A stretch of 64,000 nt of DNA from assembly GCA_905221605.1 (NCBI GenBank), contig CAJNDS010002409.1, forward strand, positions 279,001-343,000. The letters are read 5' to 3'. Source of the DNA: Symbiodinium natans (Eukaryota > Sar > Dinophyceae > Suessiales > Symbiodiniaceae). Below are positions 32,601 to 44,568 of this stretch, in pieces. The notes below the pieces were generated by a model that was not told where the DNA came from, searched no databases, and saw only the letters and a list, made by a program, of their open reading frames with translations. The position numbers and the translations under genes were made by a program. Position 1 is the stretch's first letter; each line of letters begins with the position of its first letter.

Positions 32601-35600
32601 GTTCAGGGTTTAGGGCTTGTAGAGTTTAGGGCTTTGGGGTTTAGGGTCTTGTAGGGTCTAGGGATACCCTGACGCCGAAGGCTTGGGCCACAAATCAGCG
32701 GAGTGTAAGCATGTCGAATAGTTGACAATAGGTGCCTTGTTCTTGGGAATTGCCCAAATCAGCCTCGAATCTCTGTTATTATGCAAGCAATAAAGTTATG
32801 CGCTTTGGGGGTCTAGCGTGGGTTTGGGGTTTGGGTTGCAGGCGTTGTTGGCCCAGAGCCTCACAGCCCACAGGCCCCCAAACAACCTCTATCTTTTAAC
32901 CCCCAAATCCCCTAAGCCCGAAGCCCACGGACACTGTGCGGAGGTCATGCTCATGAGTCGCGGGCTCGGCAATTGAACCTACAGACCACCTGCAGCCGTC
33001 ACATTTAGGGACTTCAGCGTTCTTTTGAGTTGAGGGTTTGGGGTTTACGGTTCAGGGGTTTAGAGTTCACCTTGTTTCGTGATTTGAGCTTAGGGGTTTA
33101 GACCTCTTTTGTGTTCAGAGTTTTGCGCTCTGGGCTAAGAGCCCTTCACCTTCAACTTCCCAAAGAATTCCCCACCCCCCCCCAAAGTCAAGCAACCCCA
33201 TGGAACAAAAACTACCCTAAACCTCAAAAACCCCAACACGTAAACCCTAAACCCAAACGAAAAACCCTTGCAATTCCCTGGTCCAAAGATTCCGTGGAGT
33301 CGCTTGGCTCCTGATATTGGGCTCAGAGTAAGGAAGTGAATGCAGGCTTAGGGTTGAGGGCTTAGAGGGGAAGACTCATGAACCTCTTCCGGCAGATGAG
33401 AACGCCGAGCCCTTCCGGCGAACTTGGTGCACGCCCGCAGCCTCAGCTGATGGCTTTGCTGCTTAGAATTTTTCTGAGTTGGTCTGCCATGGTTTCGGCC
33501 GGGAGGGTGGGGCGCGCACGGTGCAACGATTGAGAGAGACTGAGCTGGCTCCAGGGTGTTGTGGGGTTCTCAGGTCGGCGAACTTACTCCAATAGGGTAT
33601 ATACATATACATATATATATATGTGTATGTATATACATTTATATGCATTTGTATGCACACTGTGGGTAAGTACTTTTTTGAGATTCTGGGCTCCCTATAC
33701 GTACCTTGGACCACTTGTTAATTTCAATACCCTGAAGAATGGAGACCCAGAGATCCGGCCGCATTTGGGGGGGTTTAGGGTTTGGGGTTAGGCTAAAAGC
33801 CCGGCGTTTGCTCGAGGCTTGAGAACTTCATCAGCACCCAGCACGTCCTCAAGAAGCCAGGGGCTCGAGCTTGCTTTGTCAGCGTGGGATTTGGGTTCAG
33901 GGTGTAAGTCTTGGGGCCGAATGTGGTGTTTCGGGTTTAGGCTTGTAGGGGCCTATAAAGGGTGTCGGGTGCAGCCTAACGCCCCCCAATCCCTACACAT
34001 TTTCGCACCCCCCCCCCCCCGCCCCCGCTATCTCTTCCCCCCCCAACATAGTAGGCAAACAGGAACCCAGGGTAGGGCTTGTAGGGTTGAGGCCCTTGAG
34101 GCCTCGGGGTTTGAAGATACCAGTTGCGGCATCTTGTGACCTTGACCCGTGTGCAACTTGAAAGAACGGTATCGGCATGGCCTGCCCTCCAAAATTCTTA
34201 TTGAACCAGCCGCACCTCCTTCCTCAGTCGCATATTTAGCGTGAAACCATGACAAGAAAGCCAGAACCTGCTTCCGGACGTAAGATCGCACCTAAAGTCT
34301 ATAAACCTCTTCTCCTTTAACCCCGGTTGGGTGTCCCTTGGGCTTTTGGTGTCTTGCGCGCATGAAAGCGAGGACGGGGAGTTACTACTCTAAACCCTGC
34401 TTAGGGCTTGCGGGAGCCCCAAGTCCTCCTTATGAAAGGTTTTTGAGGGTGCGCGAAACTTGGCGCCTCGAACGCTTCAGGCCCCATAGCAGGGTTCAGG
34501 GCTTTGGATTTACTTCCCCGAGCTCAAGCTGCAAAAGCCCACAACATAAGAACCTTCCCAGTGCGGCTAAAAGCTCAGGGAGCTGCGGTTCTTGGGTTTA
34601 CCTCCTGGAGTCCCCCTATCCCTGTACCCCTGAACCCACAACCGTCAGAGGTCCACGGTGCACCACTTCGAGGTCGGCGCTGTGGTGTCGGGGCCCCTTT
34701 TTTTTTGGGGGGGCCCGGGGGGGGGGGGGGGTGTGCTATGTTCGTGCTTTTGTTTGGTGCATTTGTTTTAGGGTTTATGGGGGATGGTAAGGGTGCCTTT
34801 TGGTCGAGAATGTGAAGCTAACCCTAAGTTTCGACTCCCGAGTCGGCTGTTCCCGTTACAAGAGAGGAGACCGAGACAAAAAGCCGCTAAAGAACATACT
34901 GAAGCCAACATTGACAGAAGAGTGGAAAATAGTAAGTGGCTCCCAACCTCTGAAGCGAAGATGAGCCCCTATCCGACCCTCTTCCTCCCTTTCTTGTGGT
35001 CAGGGCTTGGCACGCATCAAAACGTAGCTATAGAGCCAGAGACCCCAAACTCCAAACCCCAAACCCTGCAGCATACCTTCAGGCAGGAGGGCATGCAGAA
35101 GATCACCGTGAACGACGTCGAGCATCGGGTCCGAACCTCAGAAGTTTTCGAGCTGGGAGGCGGTGGTTGCGGGATCTTGTTTTCCACATTTTGTTACAAC
35201 CCGCGGAAATCCTTAAATGGATGTTTACTTGGGCTTGTTGCATTATGGTTGCGAACCACCTTGGGGGGATGCAGGGGGATGGTGAAAAGGCATGCGGCAT
35301 ACCTTTTACATCCTATAGGTATACATGGATTCATGTAAACAGCCTGTGTATCGATAACAGACAACCGAGAGCATGAGGTCTAGGGCATCAAGACCTCAAA
35401 CCTGGCTCTTCATGGACTTGAACGGACTTGAACGCACACCCTACACCCACCAAGTGCCATGAGTTGCCTAGAAACCCTGGCCTGTAAACCCTATACACCT
35501 TATGTAGCCCGGCCCATTAAACCCTATTTCCCTATAAACTCCTAAACCCAGAAGTTGCGGATGAAAGCCCTGAAGAGTCCCTAACCCCCTCACGCTGCGC

Positions 35601-38362
35601 GCGCGAGAGCACTGAGGTGCCCAGAAGCCCTGCGCTGCTACAGCAAGGTGTGTAGGGTGTAGGGTTTGGGATGCGTGGGGTTTGGGATTTATCGGGTTTT
35701 AGGGTTTAGGGTTTGGGGTTTAGGGTGGTTTTCGGAGCTTGGGTGTGCAGGCTTGCTTCTCCACAGAGGGGCTTGAGGATGCATTTTAGATTGCAGCGGG
35801 CGGTCCGAAGCTCTCATAGTTTGGGGTTTCGGGCTTAGGGGCTTAGGCGTGTGAGGTTTCCGGTGCGGCGAACTTGAGCGTCAAAGGAGCGTGCTCCAGT
35901 CCTCGGCGCGAGGGCTTCCTGATGAGCTGCGGTAGCTGTGCTCTATGAACCTTAAGCAAGGAGTGCCTTTTGGCTTTAAGGGGCCTGGATCCTTATCCGC
36001 TCCGACACCACTGAAGGAGACGATGCTGCTGGCTTCATCGACAAGGTGGCTGCAACGACTCCGTGCTTCTTGTTGGTTGAAAGGGGTGTGTTGGTTTGTA
36101 TGCATGGGACTTTGCAGCATACGACTCGTGTCATACGATCGTCCGAAGAGCAACAGAAACCCTCTAATTCGTTCAACCCTAATTTCGCTGGAACTCTAAG
36201 CCCTAAGCCCTAAACCCGCACTCCTAGACCCCTAAACTTCCCAAACGCATGGGTCGTTCAGCCATGGATGCCATCCCAGACCCAAGCCAGCCGATGATGA
36301 CACCTGGATCAATCCCGCAAGAGTGAGGCAGGAGCTTCGCGGGCACTCGGAACAGTGCATCAGCAGGGATGGGAGCTGGACATGTCGTGGAGGGGGGCGC
36401 TCCAACAGAGCGGAACTACAACTTCTGCCTGGAGACCGGAGCGCTCTGCACTCCAAGCATCATGGACTCTGACGAACACCCCTAAACCCTAAACCCTAAA
36501 CCCTAAACCCTAAACCCTAAACCCTAAACCCTAAACCCTAAACCCTAACATTGGTTGGCAACCTAAGAAGCCTTCATCCCGATTCTTCATATCGACTCAG
36601 AACCCTGCGAGCCTTTCGAAGAGTGTTGAAGAGGGTGGAGGGTGTGTGAGGTTCAAGGATTGGGGCTTAGGGGGTGGGTTTAAGAGGAGGGCGTAGGGCC
36701 ATGAAGGTTTTGCAGGGTAGGATGCACCCCAAACTCCAACCAAGCCCACCCCTAAAGCCGCAAGCGCTAGACATGCCCATCCCCATTAAAACGCCCAAGA
36801 CTTCCGTTAAGCCCTAAACCCTACTCCCCTAAATCCCCCTACCCCCCACCCGCCCTCAACCCAAAAAGACCCTAACCCACAAAACCCCAAACCCAAAAAA
36901 AACCCAAACCCCAAACGCCCCAAACCTTGTAGCGCCCTCTCCAGAGGTAGCCTTCGAGGGGGCCTGGTTCCCCAATGAGGTGGCCAGTTTGAGCCTCGGA
37001 GTGCTGGATTCCCTTTGATCCTCAGCCATTTTTCTTAGTAGGGTTTATTTAGGGTTTGGGGTTTAGGGTTTAGGGTTTAGGGATGTTTGGGGCTTAGAGT
37101 GTTTGTAGGACTCATTATAGGGATTGAGGGCTTAGGGCTTTGCAGGGCTTCTTCGGGTTTAACAGTTTATAGGGCTTGTCGGGGCTGAGGGCTTAACGGT
37201 TTGGGTTTGGGACTTCTTCGCGCTGAGGGTTTGGGGCTCAGATGTTGCGCTGCAAAGGCTCTCGAGCACAGCAGAACTGGCAAGACCTGTTCTGTCTAGG
37301 ATCTCTAAACCTTGCACCCTAGAATGCCCTGAGCCCTAAGCCTAGGGTTATTCCCTAATAATTGCCCTACCCGCGTATTCCCTTGCCAAGACTAGAACTT
37401 ACCAAGGTAGTGGGGTGAAGGTCGACATCGCCACGGCGAATGCCTCCAATGAGGCCCCTTGCAGGGTTTTGGGGCTTTGGGGCCTTGAGGTTCGGGGCGC
37501 AGAGCTTAACGCTCAAAGGGTTTCTCGAGTTCCTTGAGCCTAGGCCCTCAGCCTCAAGGCAGGTGAAAGGTTTAGGGTTCCCTGCTTCTCGAGCTTCGGA
37601 GCGGTTCCTTTGGCCCCGTCTGAAGCCCACTTGCAGAGTGTCAAGGAACAAGCATAGGGTGAACGGATACTTTGCAAGGTTCCCTCCTTTAGTTCCATTT
37701 TTGTTTAGGGTTTGGTTGTTTAAGATTCAGGGACCCCAAACCCTAAAGCAGACAGAGTGAAGTACGGGCATTGAAGGACGACAAGCGCAACATCCTACGC
37801 ACTGGCCCCAGACAAGACCTGGGGGGCGGGAGCACCGAAAGCCCAAACACGAAAGTCCCTGCAACCTCGAAAAGCCCCTGGTTCGTGCGGCTTCACAGGA
37901 GCGTGGTTGGTTGCATAAGTATGTATGTGCTTCTTTCGGATCCCTAAACTGAAAATCTCTGAGCCCTATAAACACGCCTAAACTCAAAGACCCTTAGTAC
38001 CAAACCCCGAAGTTGAACGACTGCAGGCTGCTTAGGGGTGGGTGACAGTCTTGGGTTTATAGATTATAGAGTTCAGCTCACGGTCAATGCTTGTGCTGAT
38101 CTTCCCCTTTGCAGGGGTATAGGTTGCTCCCCACACGCCCTAAAGTTGTTCAGGGGCCCTAAACCGTATAAACCCTACTTGGGGTGGGCCCTAAATAGAC
38201 CCCTACACCTGAAACCCTAGAAACTCCATACCCTAAACTTTGCCCTAAACCATGTCTGCCATGCAAACCATGAAGTTAAAGAACCGACCACGCGCGCAAG
38301 TGGCGTCCTCCCCAGGTCTGATCATTGGGGAGACCGATCCCGCCAAGATGCCCGAGCCGCCG
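26651..38362 (+). CDS. Chain of short exons of an unrecognised gene or genes
   Basis: Short open segments with AG acceptors and GC/GT donors, and amino-acid composition unlike the intron read-through around them. Best ones: 26651-26716 (ends SLSGLVEE), 28623-28678 (VNLYHMNELFVLRLTEAE), 30538-30615 (contains CVGFGAAMRCGRGLSILGF), 31317-31356 (VHKLPDESPYWIL), 32080-32115 (ELNTSDLLETPF), 32228-32258 (VRAIMSPSCQ), 33817-33855 (LENFISTQHVLKK), 35087-35128 (EGMQKITVNDVEHR), 35981-36045 (AWILIRSDTTEGDDAAGFID), 36947-36979 (VAFEGAWFPNE), 37421-37453 (VDIATANASNE), 38316-38362 (LIIGETDPAKMPEPP). Phases do not all join, so exons are missing or some boundaries are wrong, and more than one gene could be involved. 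I do not recognise the protein. All are on the + strand after RPS6. Telomere-like arrays follow the exons ending at 28678, 30615 and 38362 within about 6-45 nt, as at the RPS6 exons, which supports them being real exons. Confidence 0.5.
26860..26878 (+). repeat. Poly-C tract (19 C)
   Basis: Homopolymer in the intron downstream of the exon 26651-26716. A 24-G run follows at 27098-27121. Confidence 0.9.
27098..27121 (+). repeat. Poly-G tract (24 G)
   Basis: The longest G homopolymer in the window, complementary to the 19-C run at 26860-26878 about 220 nt upstream. Confidence 0.9.
28425..28575 (+). repeat. AT-rich (AAAT/TA) low-complexity tract
   Basis: AAATAAAT and ATATAT repeats, just before the exon at 28623. 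The minus-strand Tyr/Ile/Phe-rich ORFs over it are artefacts. Confidence 0.9.
28684..28868 (+). repeat. Longest TTTAGGG array in the window
   Basis: About 26 units, with three TATAGGG variants, starting 6 nt after the predicted exon end at 28678. Confidence 0.95.
30645..30862 (+). repeat. TTTAGGG array
   Basis: About thirty TTTAGGG, TTAGGG-shortened and GGGGTTTAGGG units, starting about 30 nt after the predicted exon end at 30615. Confidence 0.95.
31944..32016 (+). repeat. Short direct repeat
   Basis: GGATCAGAGTGGTGCACAAT occurs twice about 36 nt apart, each copy preceded by a TTTTATGT-like stretch: a small tandem duplication in an intron. A similar short duplication (CCTACTGCCTCAAAC) is at about 31209-31240. 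Confidence 0.85.
36250..36471 (+). other. Coding-like open segment, uncertain
   Basis: An open frame without a start codon reads DDDTWINPARVRQELRGH and later DRSALHSKHHGL, then a stop, just before a CCCTAAA array. It could be an exon of the unrecognised gene, a decayed exon or chance. Confidence 0.2.
36480..36549 (+). repeat. CCCTAAA array
   Basis: Ten CCCTAAA units in the region between the exons at 35981-36045 and 36947-36979; it is about 400 nt from the next acceptor. Confidence 0.95.
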
Positions 38363-38467
38363 GCGGGGGGGGGGGGGGGGGGGTTTAGGGTTTAGGGTTT
38401 AGGGGTTTAGGGTTTAGGGTTTAAGGTTTGGGGTTTAGGGTTTAGGGTTTAAGGTTTAAGGTTTAGG
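38363..38467 (+). repeat. Poly-G followed by TTTAGGG array
   Basis: A G-run of about 18 begins almost at the GC donor of the exon ending at 38362 and passes directly into about eleven TTTAGGG/TTTAAGG units. Confidence 0.9.
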
Positions 38468-38734
38468 GGCAGGGGGGAGATGGGGCCGAGGCGTTGCGGT
38501 TAGGGTGTATTTGGTTTGGGGCTTATCAGGTTTGTAGCTTTTTTGTGGGGTGTATTACACGGCTTTTAGGGTTTTCGGTTTTGTAGGGTATATAGGCTTT
38601 ATGGAGTTTATATAGAGTTTCGGGTTCAGCTTCTGCAGTTGAAGCCCAAGAGCCATTCGAAGTTGTGCTCGTGGCCGTTGCAAGTTGGCTTCTGTAGACC
38701 TGCGAGAGTTGTAAGCCTCCTCCCTGTGACCGCA

Positions 38735-39397
38735 ATGGCTTCTGCGCATGCGCATGCCTGCCGGACACAGGTGCAATCAGGTTGTCATCTTGCATGGTGC
38801 TATGAGAGGTGTAAGAAAGCAGAGCACGGCGATACCTTAGGCGAGCTACAGGGCATAGCTGCAAGCTTCGGCGTGAAGTTGGTCTTGCAGAAGAAGTCCA
38901 CAGGCTTTCTCAAGTGGCTGGGGACTGCAAAGGAGAACGTCTTTCTCTTGGCAGACTGGCGTGAAGCAAAGCCCATCGTGGAAGGTCTCGGAGGACTTGA
39001 GCGCCTGACGGGGCAGCAGCAACTTCGGATGTGCATTCTGGCCCAGTCAGACAACAGCTTTCAGCGTGCTTCAGAGTGGACCATGCGTGTGCGGCAGTCT
39101 CATGGCATAGACATTCTCGTGCTGGATGGCTTCTCGCGCGCAGGTGTGAAAGACTTCATCGCACGCAGTTTTGATGAGACCAGTTCCTGTGCATCCCAGG
39201 AAGGGGATACAGACACGGATTCGACACGAGCATGTTCCGAAGACCTCATGAATGACGAGGCATTCGACGAATATCTTGACGACTATGCCTTCCGTCTCTC
39301 CCTGCCCGGTCTCGTGAGAGCGGTGCAGGACCCGCAGCAGGCTGCCCGACTCGAGCAGATGATCAAGCACACCATGTGGCAGCTCTACGAGGACTGA
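38735..39397 (+). CDS. Unknown protein, tandem copy 1
   Basis: Intronless frame of 220 codons from the ATG at 38735 (context GCAATGG) to TGA. The frame stays open upstream in all three copies (QVGFCRPARVV…), so translation could begin earlier or the gene may have an upstream exon; I chose the first ATG fully inside the sequence shared by all copies. Visible features: a Cys/His-bearing N-terminus (HLAWCYERCKK), a middle with VFLLADWREAKPIVEGLGG and GIDILVLDGFSRAGVKDF, an acidic linker (about residues 155-185, rich in Asp, Glu, Ser, Thr) and a C-terminal helix ending HTMWQLYED. I recognise no family and no catalytic motif. There is no signal peptide or membrane segment, so it is probably cytosolic or nuclear. 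Absence of introns and tandem repetition are typical of highly expressed dinoflagellate genes. Confidence 0.7.
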   Translation: MASAHAHACRTQVQSGCHLAWCYERCKKAEHGDTLGELQGIAASFGVKLVLQKKSTGFLKWLGTAKENVFLLADWREAKPIVEGLGGLERLTGQQQLRMCILAQSDNSFQRASEWTMRVRQSHGIDILVLDGFSRAGVKDFIARSFDETSSCASQEGDTDTDSTRACSEDLMNDEAFDEYLDDYAFRLSLPGLVRAVQDPQQAARLEQMIKHTMWQLYED

Positions 39398-39838
39398 TGC
39401 GACCTCTGCGTCCTGAGCGGTGAATATTTTTCAATGCAATCTTCTCCAGTCCTGATCACCTCGTGATCGATCCGATCCATCCGGTCATGCTGTGGCACTT
39501 GGGGCCGCAAGTTAGGTCTTTGTAGTGTACGGCTGCATGCCATACCTCGCTCACCAAGACAGCAAAGTATGTTCCACAGCTGGCCCGAGTCATGCCTAGT
39601 AACCTAGTATTCAGAGTATTTTGCTGCCGAGGTCTTCGGTTACCGAAGCCTTTGTTCTCCGAGACTGTTACGAGAGATGACCTTTCTTTTTCGGGAAAAG
39701 CCACGGGGTGTCCGAAGTAGTCCGATGTCATGGCAGGCAGCGACAGCTTTTCTTTTAATAAGCGTGCTTTGTTACGCCCCAAGGCCCTCTCTTGAAGCCA
39801 GTAAGGCTGCATGTTGAATGTATACTGTTCTTGACTTG

Positions 39839-40216
<378 letters not shown>

Positions 40217-40236
40217 GCCTCCTCCCTGTGACCGCA

Positions 40237-40899
40237 ATGGCTTCTGCGCATGCGCATGCCTGCCGGACACAGGTGCAATCAGGTTGTCATCTTGCATGGT
40301 GCTATGAGAGGTGTAAGAAAGCAGAGCACGGCGATACCTTAGGCGAGCTACAGGGCATAGCTGCAAGCTTCGGCGTGAAGTTGGTCTTGCAGAAGAAGTC
40401 CACAGGCTTTCTCAAGTGGCTGGGGACTGCAAAGGAGAACGTCTTTCTCTTGGCAGACTGGCGTGAAGCAAAGCCCATCGTGGAAGGTCTCGGAGGACTT
40501 GAGCGCCTGACGGGGCAGCAGCAACTTCGGATGTGCATTCTGGCCCAGTCAGACAACAGCTTTCAGCGTGCTTCAGAGTGGACCATGCGTGTGCGGCAGT
40601 CTCATGGCATAGACATTCTCGTGCTGGATGGCTTCTCGCGCGCAGGTGTGAAAGACTTCATCGCACGCAGTTTTGATGAGACCAGTTCCTGTGCATCCCA
40701 GGAAGGGGATACAGACACGGATTCGACACGAGCATGTTCCGAAGACCTCATGAATGACGAGGCATTCGACGAATATCTTGACGACTATGCCTTCCGTCTC
40801 TCCCTGCCCGGTCTCGTGAGAGCGGTGCAGGACCCGCAGCAGGCTGCCCGACTCGAGCAGATGATCAAGCACACCATGTGGCAGCTCTACGAGGACTGA
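40237..40899 (+). CDS. Unknown protein, tandem copy 2
   Basis: Encodes the same 220-residue protein as copy 1; comparing the two translations I see no difference over the shared region. The in-frame upstream extension differs (through MHGCSWPLQVGF), showing that similarity breaks near base 40170 relative to copy 1. Stop TGA and the following 3' flank match copy 1 nearly base for base, which argues that the unit includes regulatory or processing signals. Confidence 0.7.
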   Translation: MASAHAHACRTQVQSGCHLAWCYERCKKAEHGDTLGELQGIAASFGVKLVLQKKSTGFLKWLGTAKENVFLLADWREAKPIVEGLGGLERLTGQQQLRMCILAQSDNSFQRASEWTMRVRQSHGIDILVLDGFSRAGVKDFIARSFDETSSCASQEGDTDTDSTRACSEDLMNDEAFDEYLDDYAFRLSLPGLVRAVQDPQQAARLEQMIKHTMWQLYED

Positions 40900-41295
40900 T
40901 GCGACCTCTGCGTCCTGAGCGGTGAATATTTTTCAATGCAATCTTCTCCAGTCCTGATCACCTCGTGATCGATCCGATCCATCCGGTCATGCTGTGGCAC
41001 TTGGGGCCGCAAGTTGGGTCTTTGTAGTGTACGGCTGCATGCCATACCTCGCTCACCAAGACAGCAAAGTATGTTCCACAGCTGACCCGAGTCATGCCTA
41101 GTATCCTAGTATTCAGAGCATTTTGCTGTCGAGGTCTTCGGTTACCGAAGCCTTTGTTCTCCGAGACTGTTACGAGAGATGACCTTTCTTTTTTCGGGAA
41201 AAGCCACGAGGTGTCCGAAGCATCCCGAAGTCCGAAGTCTTCTAAGCGTGCGTGGTTTGTCCAGCGCCAAGACTATACTGTTTCTTGACTTGCAG

Positions 41296-41346
41296 CAGAA
41301 GCATGAGGAGCAGCTTCTGTCCCAAGGGCTTGATGGATTGCTCTAA
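41296..41346 (+). other. Short conserved exon-like segment after copy 2
   Basis: CAG-acceptor followed by QKHEEQLLSQGLDGLL and TAA. Its homologue after copy 1 carries the expanded CAG tract. No matching segment is visible after copy 3, where similarity ends near 42640. Confidence 0.3.
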
Positions 41347-41619
41347 GTCGTGAAAGTTTCAAGGCATTCGCAACCCTCAAGCCAGAGACGGTTTTGGTTA
41401 ATGTGGGATACTTCTAGATATTCGTAGTTCCGTTTTATGTTTCGTGCAAATAGTGTATCCCAAAACAGAGGACTAGAGGGCATTGTTTACACCTCACAAA
41501 GCTTTTTCCATATCGCAGTCAGTTGCAGCACAGCGGCAGTCATGCATGGATGCTCGTGGCTGTTGCAAGTTGGCTTCTGTAGACCTGCGAGAGTTGTAAG
41601 CCTCCTCCCTGTGACCGCA

Positions 41620-42282
41620 ATGGCTTCTGCGCACGCGCACGCCTGCCGGACACAGGTGCAATCAGGTTGTCATCTTGCATGGTGCTATGAGAGGTGTAAG
41701 AAAGCAGAGCACGGCGATACCTTAGGCGAGCTACAGGGCATAGCTGCAAGCTTCGGCGTGAAGTTGGTCTTGCAGAAGAAGTCCACAGGCTTTCTCAAGT
41801 GGCTGGGGACTGCAAAGGAGAACGTCTTTCTCTTGGCAGACTGGCGTGAAGCAAAGCCCATCGTGGAAGGTCTCGGAGGACTTGAGCGCCTGACGGGGCA
41901 GCAGCAACTTCGGATGTGCATTCTGGCCCAGTCAGACAACAGCTTTCAGCGTGCTTCAGAGTGGACCATGCGTGTGCGGCAGTCTCATGGCATAGACATT
42001 CTCGTGCTGGATGGCTTCTCGCGCGCAGGTGTGAAAGACTTCATCGCACGCAGTTTTGATGAGACCAGTTCCTGTGCATCCCAGGAAGGGGATACAGACA
42101 CGGATTCGACACGAGCATGTTCCGAAGACCTCATGAATGACGAGGCATTCGACGAATATCTTGACGACTATGCCTTCCGTCTCTCCCTGCCCGGTCTCGT
42201 GAGAGCGGTGCAGGACCCGCAGCAGGCTGCCCGACTCGAGCAGATGATCAAGCACACCATGTGGCAGCTCTACGAGGACTGA
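41620..42282 (+). CDS. Unknown protein, tandem copy 3
   Basis: Same 220-residue product as copies 1 and 2. I see only silent changes in the N-terminal His-Ala codons (GCACGC instead of GCATGC). The in-frame upstream part (MHGCSWLLQVGF) differs from copy 2 by one residue. Downstream identity continues to about 42640. Such identity between copies indicates a very recent duplication or ongoing gene conversion. Confidence 0.7.
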   Translation: MASAHAHACRTQVQSGCHLAWCYERCKKAEHGDTLGELQGIAASFGVKLVLQKKSTGFLKWLGTAKENVFLLADWREAKPIVEGLGGLERLTGQQQLRMCILAQSDNSFQRASEWTMRVRQSHGIDILVLDGFSRAGVKDFIARSFDETSSCASQEGDTDTDSTRACSEDLMNDEAFDEYLDDYAFRLSLPGLVRAVQDPQQAARLEQMIKHTMWQLYED

Positions 42283-44568
42283 TGCGACCTCTGCGTCCTG
42301 AGCGGTGAATATTTTTCAATGCAATCTTCTCCAGTCCTGATCACCTCGTGATCGATCCGATCCATCCGGTCATGCTGTGGCACTTGGGGCCGCAAGTTGG
42401 GTCTTTGTAGTGTACGGCTGCATGCCATACCTCGCTCACTAAGACAGCAAAGTATGTTCCACAGCTGACCCGAGTCATGCCTAGTAACCTAGTATTCAGA
42501 GCATTTTGCTGCCGAAGTCTTCGGTTACCGAAGCCTTTGTTCTCCGAGACTGTTAGTGAGATGACCTTTCTTTTTCGGGAAAAGCCACGAGGTGTCCGAA
42601 GTATCCCGACGTCCGAAGTCTTCTAAGCGTGCGTGGTTTGTCCATGTGCCAGGACCCGCCATGAAGCCTGTAGTATGATTCCTCATACTGTTGATTCGAC
42701 CACTCCTTTTCGCTACGACATTTCCGAAAACAGTTTTGTCCCTTTGTCGGAGCACCCATCAGCTTGACATCGTCTACGTGGCTTCAAGGCTTAGTTGACC
42801 ATGTGCTTAGCAGCGAGGGTTCCACTAATCTAGACAGACTCGGCTTTTCAAGAGGATTACATCCAGAGCAGCGCTCTCTGCAGGACAATTTTGGGAAACT
42901 GTTGCATATCCAAGAAAAGGTTTGAGGTTGACTTTGGGGTTGTCCTGCTTGGCGTTGCGCTATGGTGCTGTGCCTACTAAACAGGCATAGATAACTCATG
43001 ACCCAAAACCCTGTAAAGCGACCCTGAAGCCAGATTCCGTTTAGGTAACATCCGAGTGCAGTAATCGTGCCGCACATCCTTCCCATGGCCTTCGCGGTCA
43101 GGTGCAGCACGACAAGTACGATGAAGTCAACAGAGCCTGGGCTGGATTAGCGGCAGCTATACACCCCTACTGTTGACACGAAAATTTCGGCATCGCTTTG
43201 CAGTTGCAGGCCTGTCCCCTGCGCGCCCCGAGTTTTTATTTTGCATGTGCCGAAGCGTCCAAGGCTGCATGCTCAAGTCCTAGAAATCCTGCATGACCTG
43301 GCGCCATAAACGACATTGACAGGGGGGATGGACAATTCAGGCGGCACTTGCACTGGGTCGCGACCAAGATCATGCAGTTTTTCGATCATCCACCGTCTCT
43401 AGAGCCTTACATGGGGGGGTTCAAGCGATGCCGCACATTCTCATAACTTCGGAATATCTTGGGAGTTTAAGGTTGCAGTTTTGGTTCCACTTAAAAGGCT
43501 CAGGTGCCCAACGACTGAACTGGGCTCTCGGGCCTCCGCAATCCGCGAGACCTACACCGGTGTGTGGGCATGTGCAGCCTAAGCCCCCCCCCCCCGAGCG
43601 CTGCGTATCTTAGGTTTTGGGCTTAGGGCTTTTCAGGCTCGAGTTTCGTATGCTGCAGTGGACTAGCGGGGTGGAATTCTGACGCAAATAAGAGCGCGAG
43701 TTAGCCAAGCACTGAAGGTACTCTCAGAGCTAAGAACTGTTTGAATTCAACGTCCACAAATCCTATACAGTGAACTCCGACCCCCAGCCGTATCACAAGA
43801 CTTCCGAAAGCCTCCCAGTCGCCATCCACCGCGTTTTCGCCCCAATGGCCCTCCACGACGCTGCACAGGCGCCGGATTCGCCTGGCCTTACGGCCTTACG
43901 GATGTGTAGGGCTGGAGGATACTTCAGGGTTTTATTATGTTTTATTGGGGTTCGTGGGAGAGGTTTCTTCGGGCTCAATCAATGGTCTCCTTGGTCTTAG
44001 GTTTCAGTATACAGTGTTACAGGGTGCTGCTTAGAGTCCAGAGGTTGTTTCTGTTTAGTCTACAGCGGTTTGAAGCCTCTGCGGGGATTGCTTCTTTCTT
44101 TGGAGGATCTTTGCGGCTCTCTGGCTTCGGGAACGTTCATCTGCGCAAGCTGCTTTGCTCCAGAGTTCATGGGTTTGTAACTGAACCCTGGTAAGAAACC
44201 CTTAACCCTAAACCCTTCTGGTTTTTGTTTGCTTGCTTTGTTTGCCTGTGTTTCTTAATATTCTGTGTGTGTGCTTACTTTACTTTGTGGGGAGAGGGGT
44301 GAGGTCGTCGTCGTGGAGCTGCGACTGCCGATTACTATCGAGCTAAGCAGGGGCCCCTCTAGGTCCCAACAAGCCTCTGAGCCCCCAGGCTGAAAAAGCT
44401 CCGCCCCGAAAGTCCTGAATCGTATGCCTTAAGCAGCGTAAACCCCAAATTATAAGCCTTGGACTCTATGTACCGGTACTCTAAACCCTAAACAACCCTA
44501 AACCCTAAACCCTAAACCCTAAACCCTAAACGCCATAAACCCAAGCCATGATTCCAGTTCACCTGTAG
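42283..44568 (+). other. Region between tandem genes and ankyrin exons
   Basis: 42283-42640 is the conserved 3' flank of copy 3. Beyond it I see only weak exon-like pieces: 43102-43170, where GTCAG is followed by VQHDKYDEVNRAWAGLA with a flank resembling that upstream of copies 2 and 3, and about 43339-43380 (RHLHWVATKIMQ). Neither joins to a neighbour. The rest looks non-coding. Confidence 0.35.
44484..44530 (+). repeat. CCCTAAA array before an ankyrin exon
   Basis: Five to six CCCTAAA units about 40 nt upstream of the exon at 44569. Confidence 0.9.

Noticed and set aside
34028-35376. Several 85-185 codon ORFs on both strands
   Set aside because: Composition is that of intron DNA and they span telomere-like and poly-G sequence; only the small segment 35087-35128 looks like an exon.
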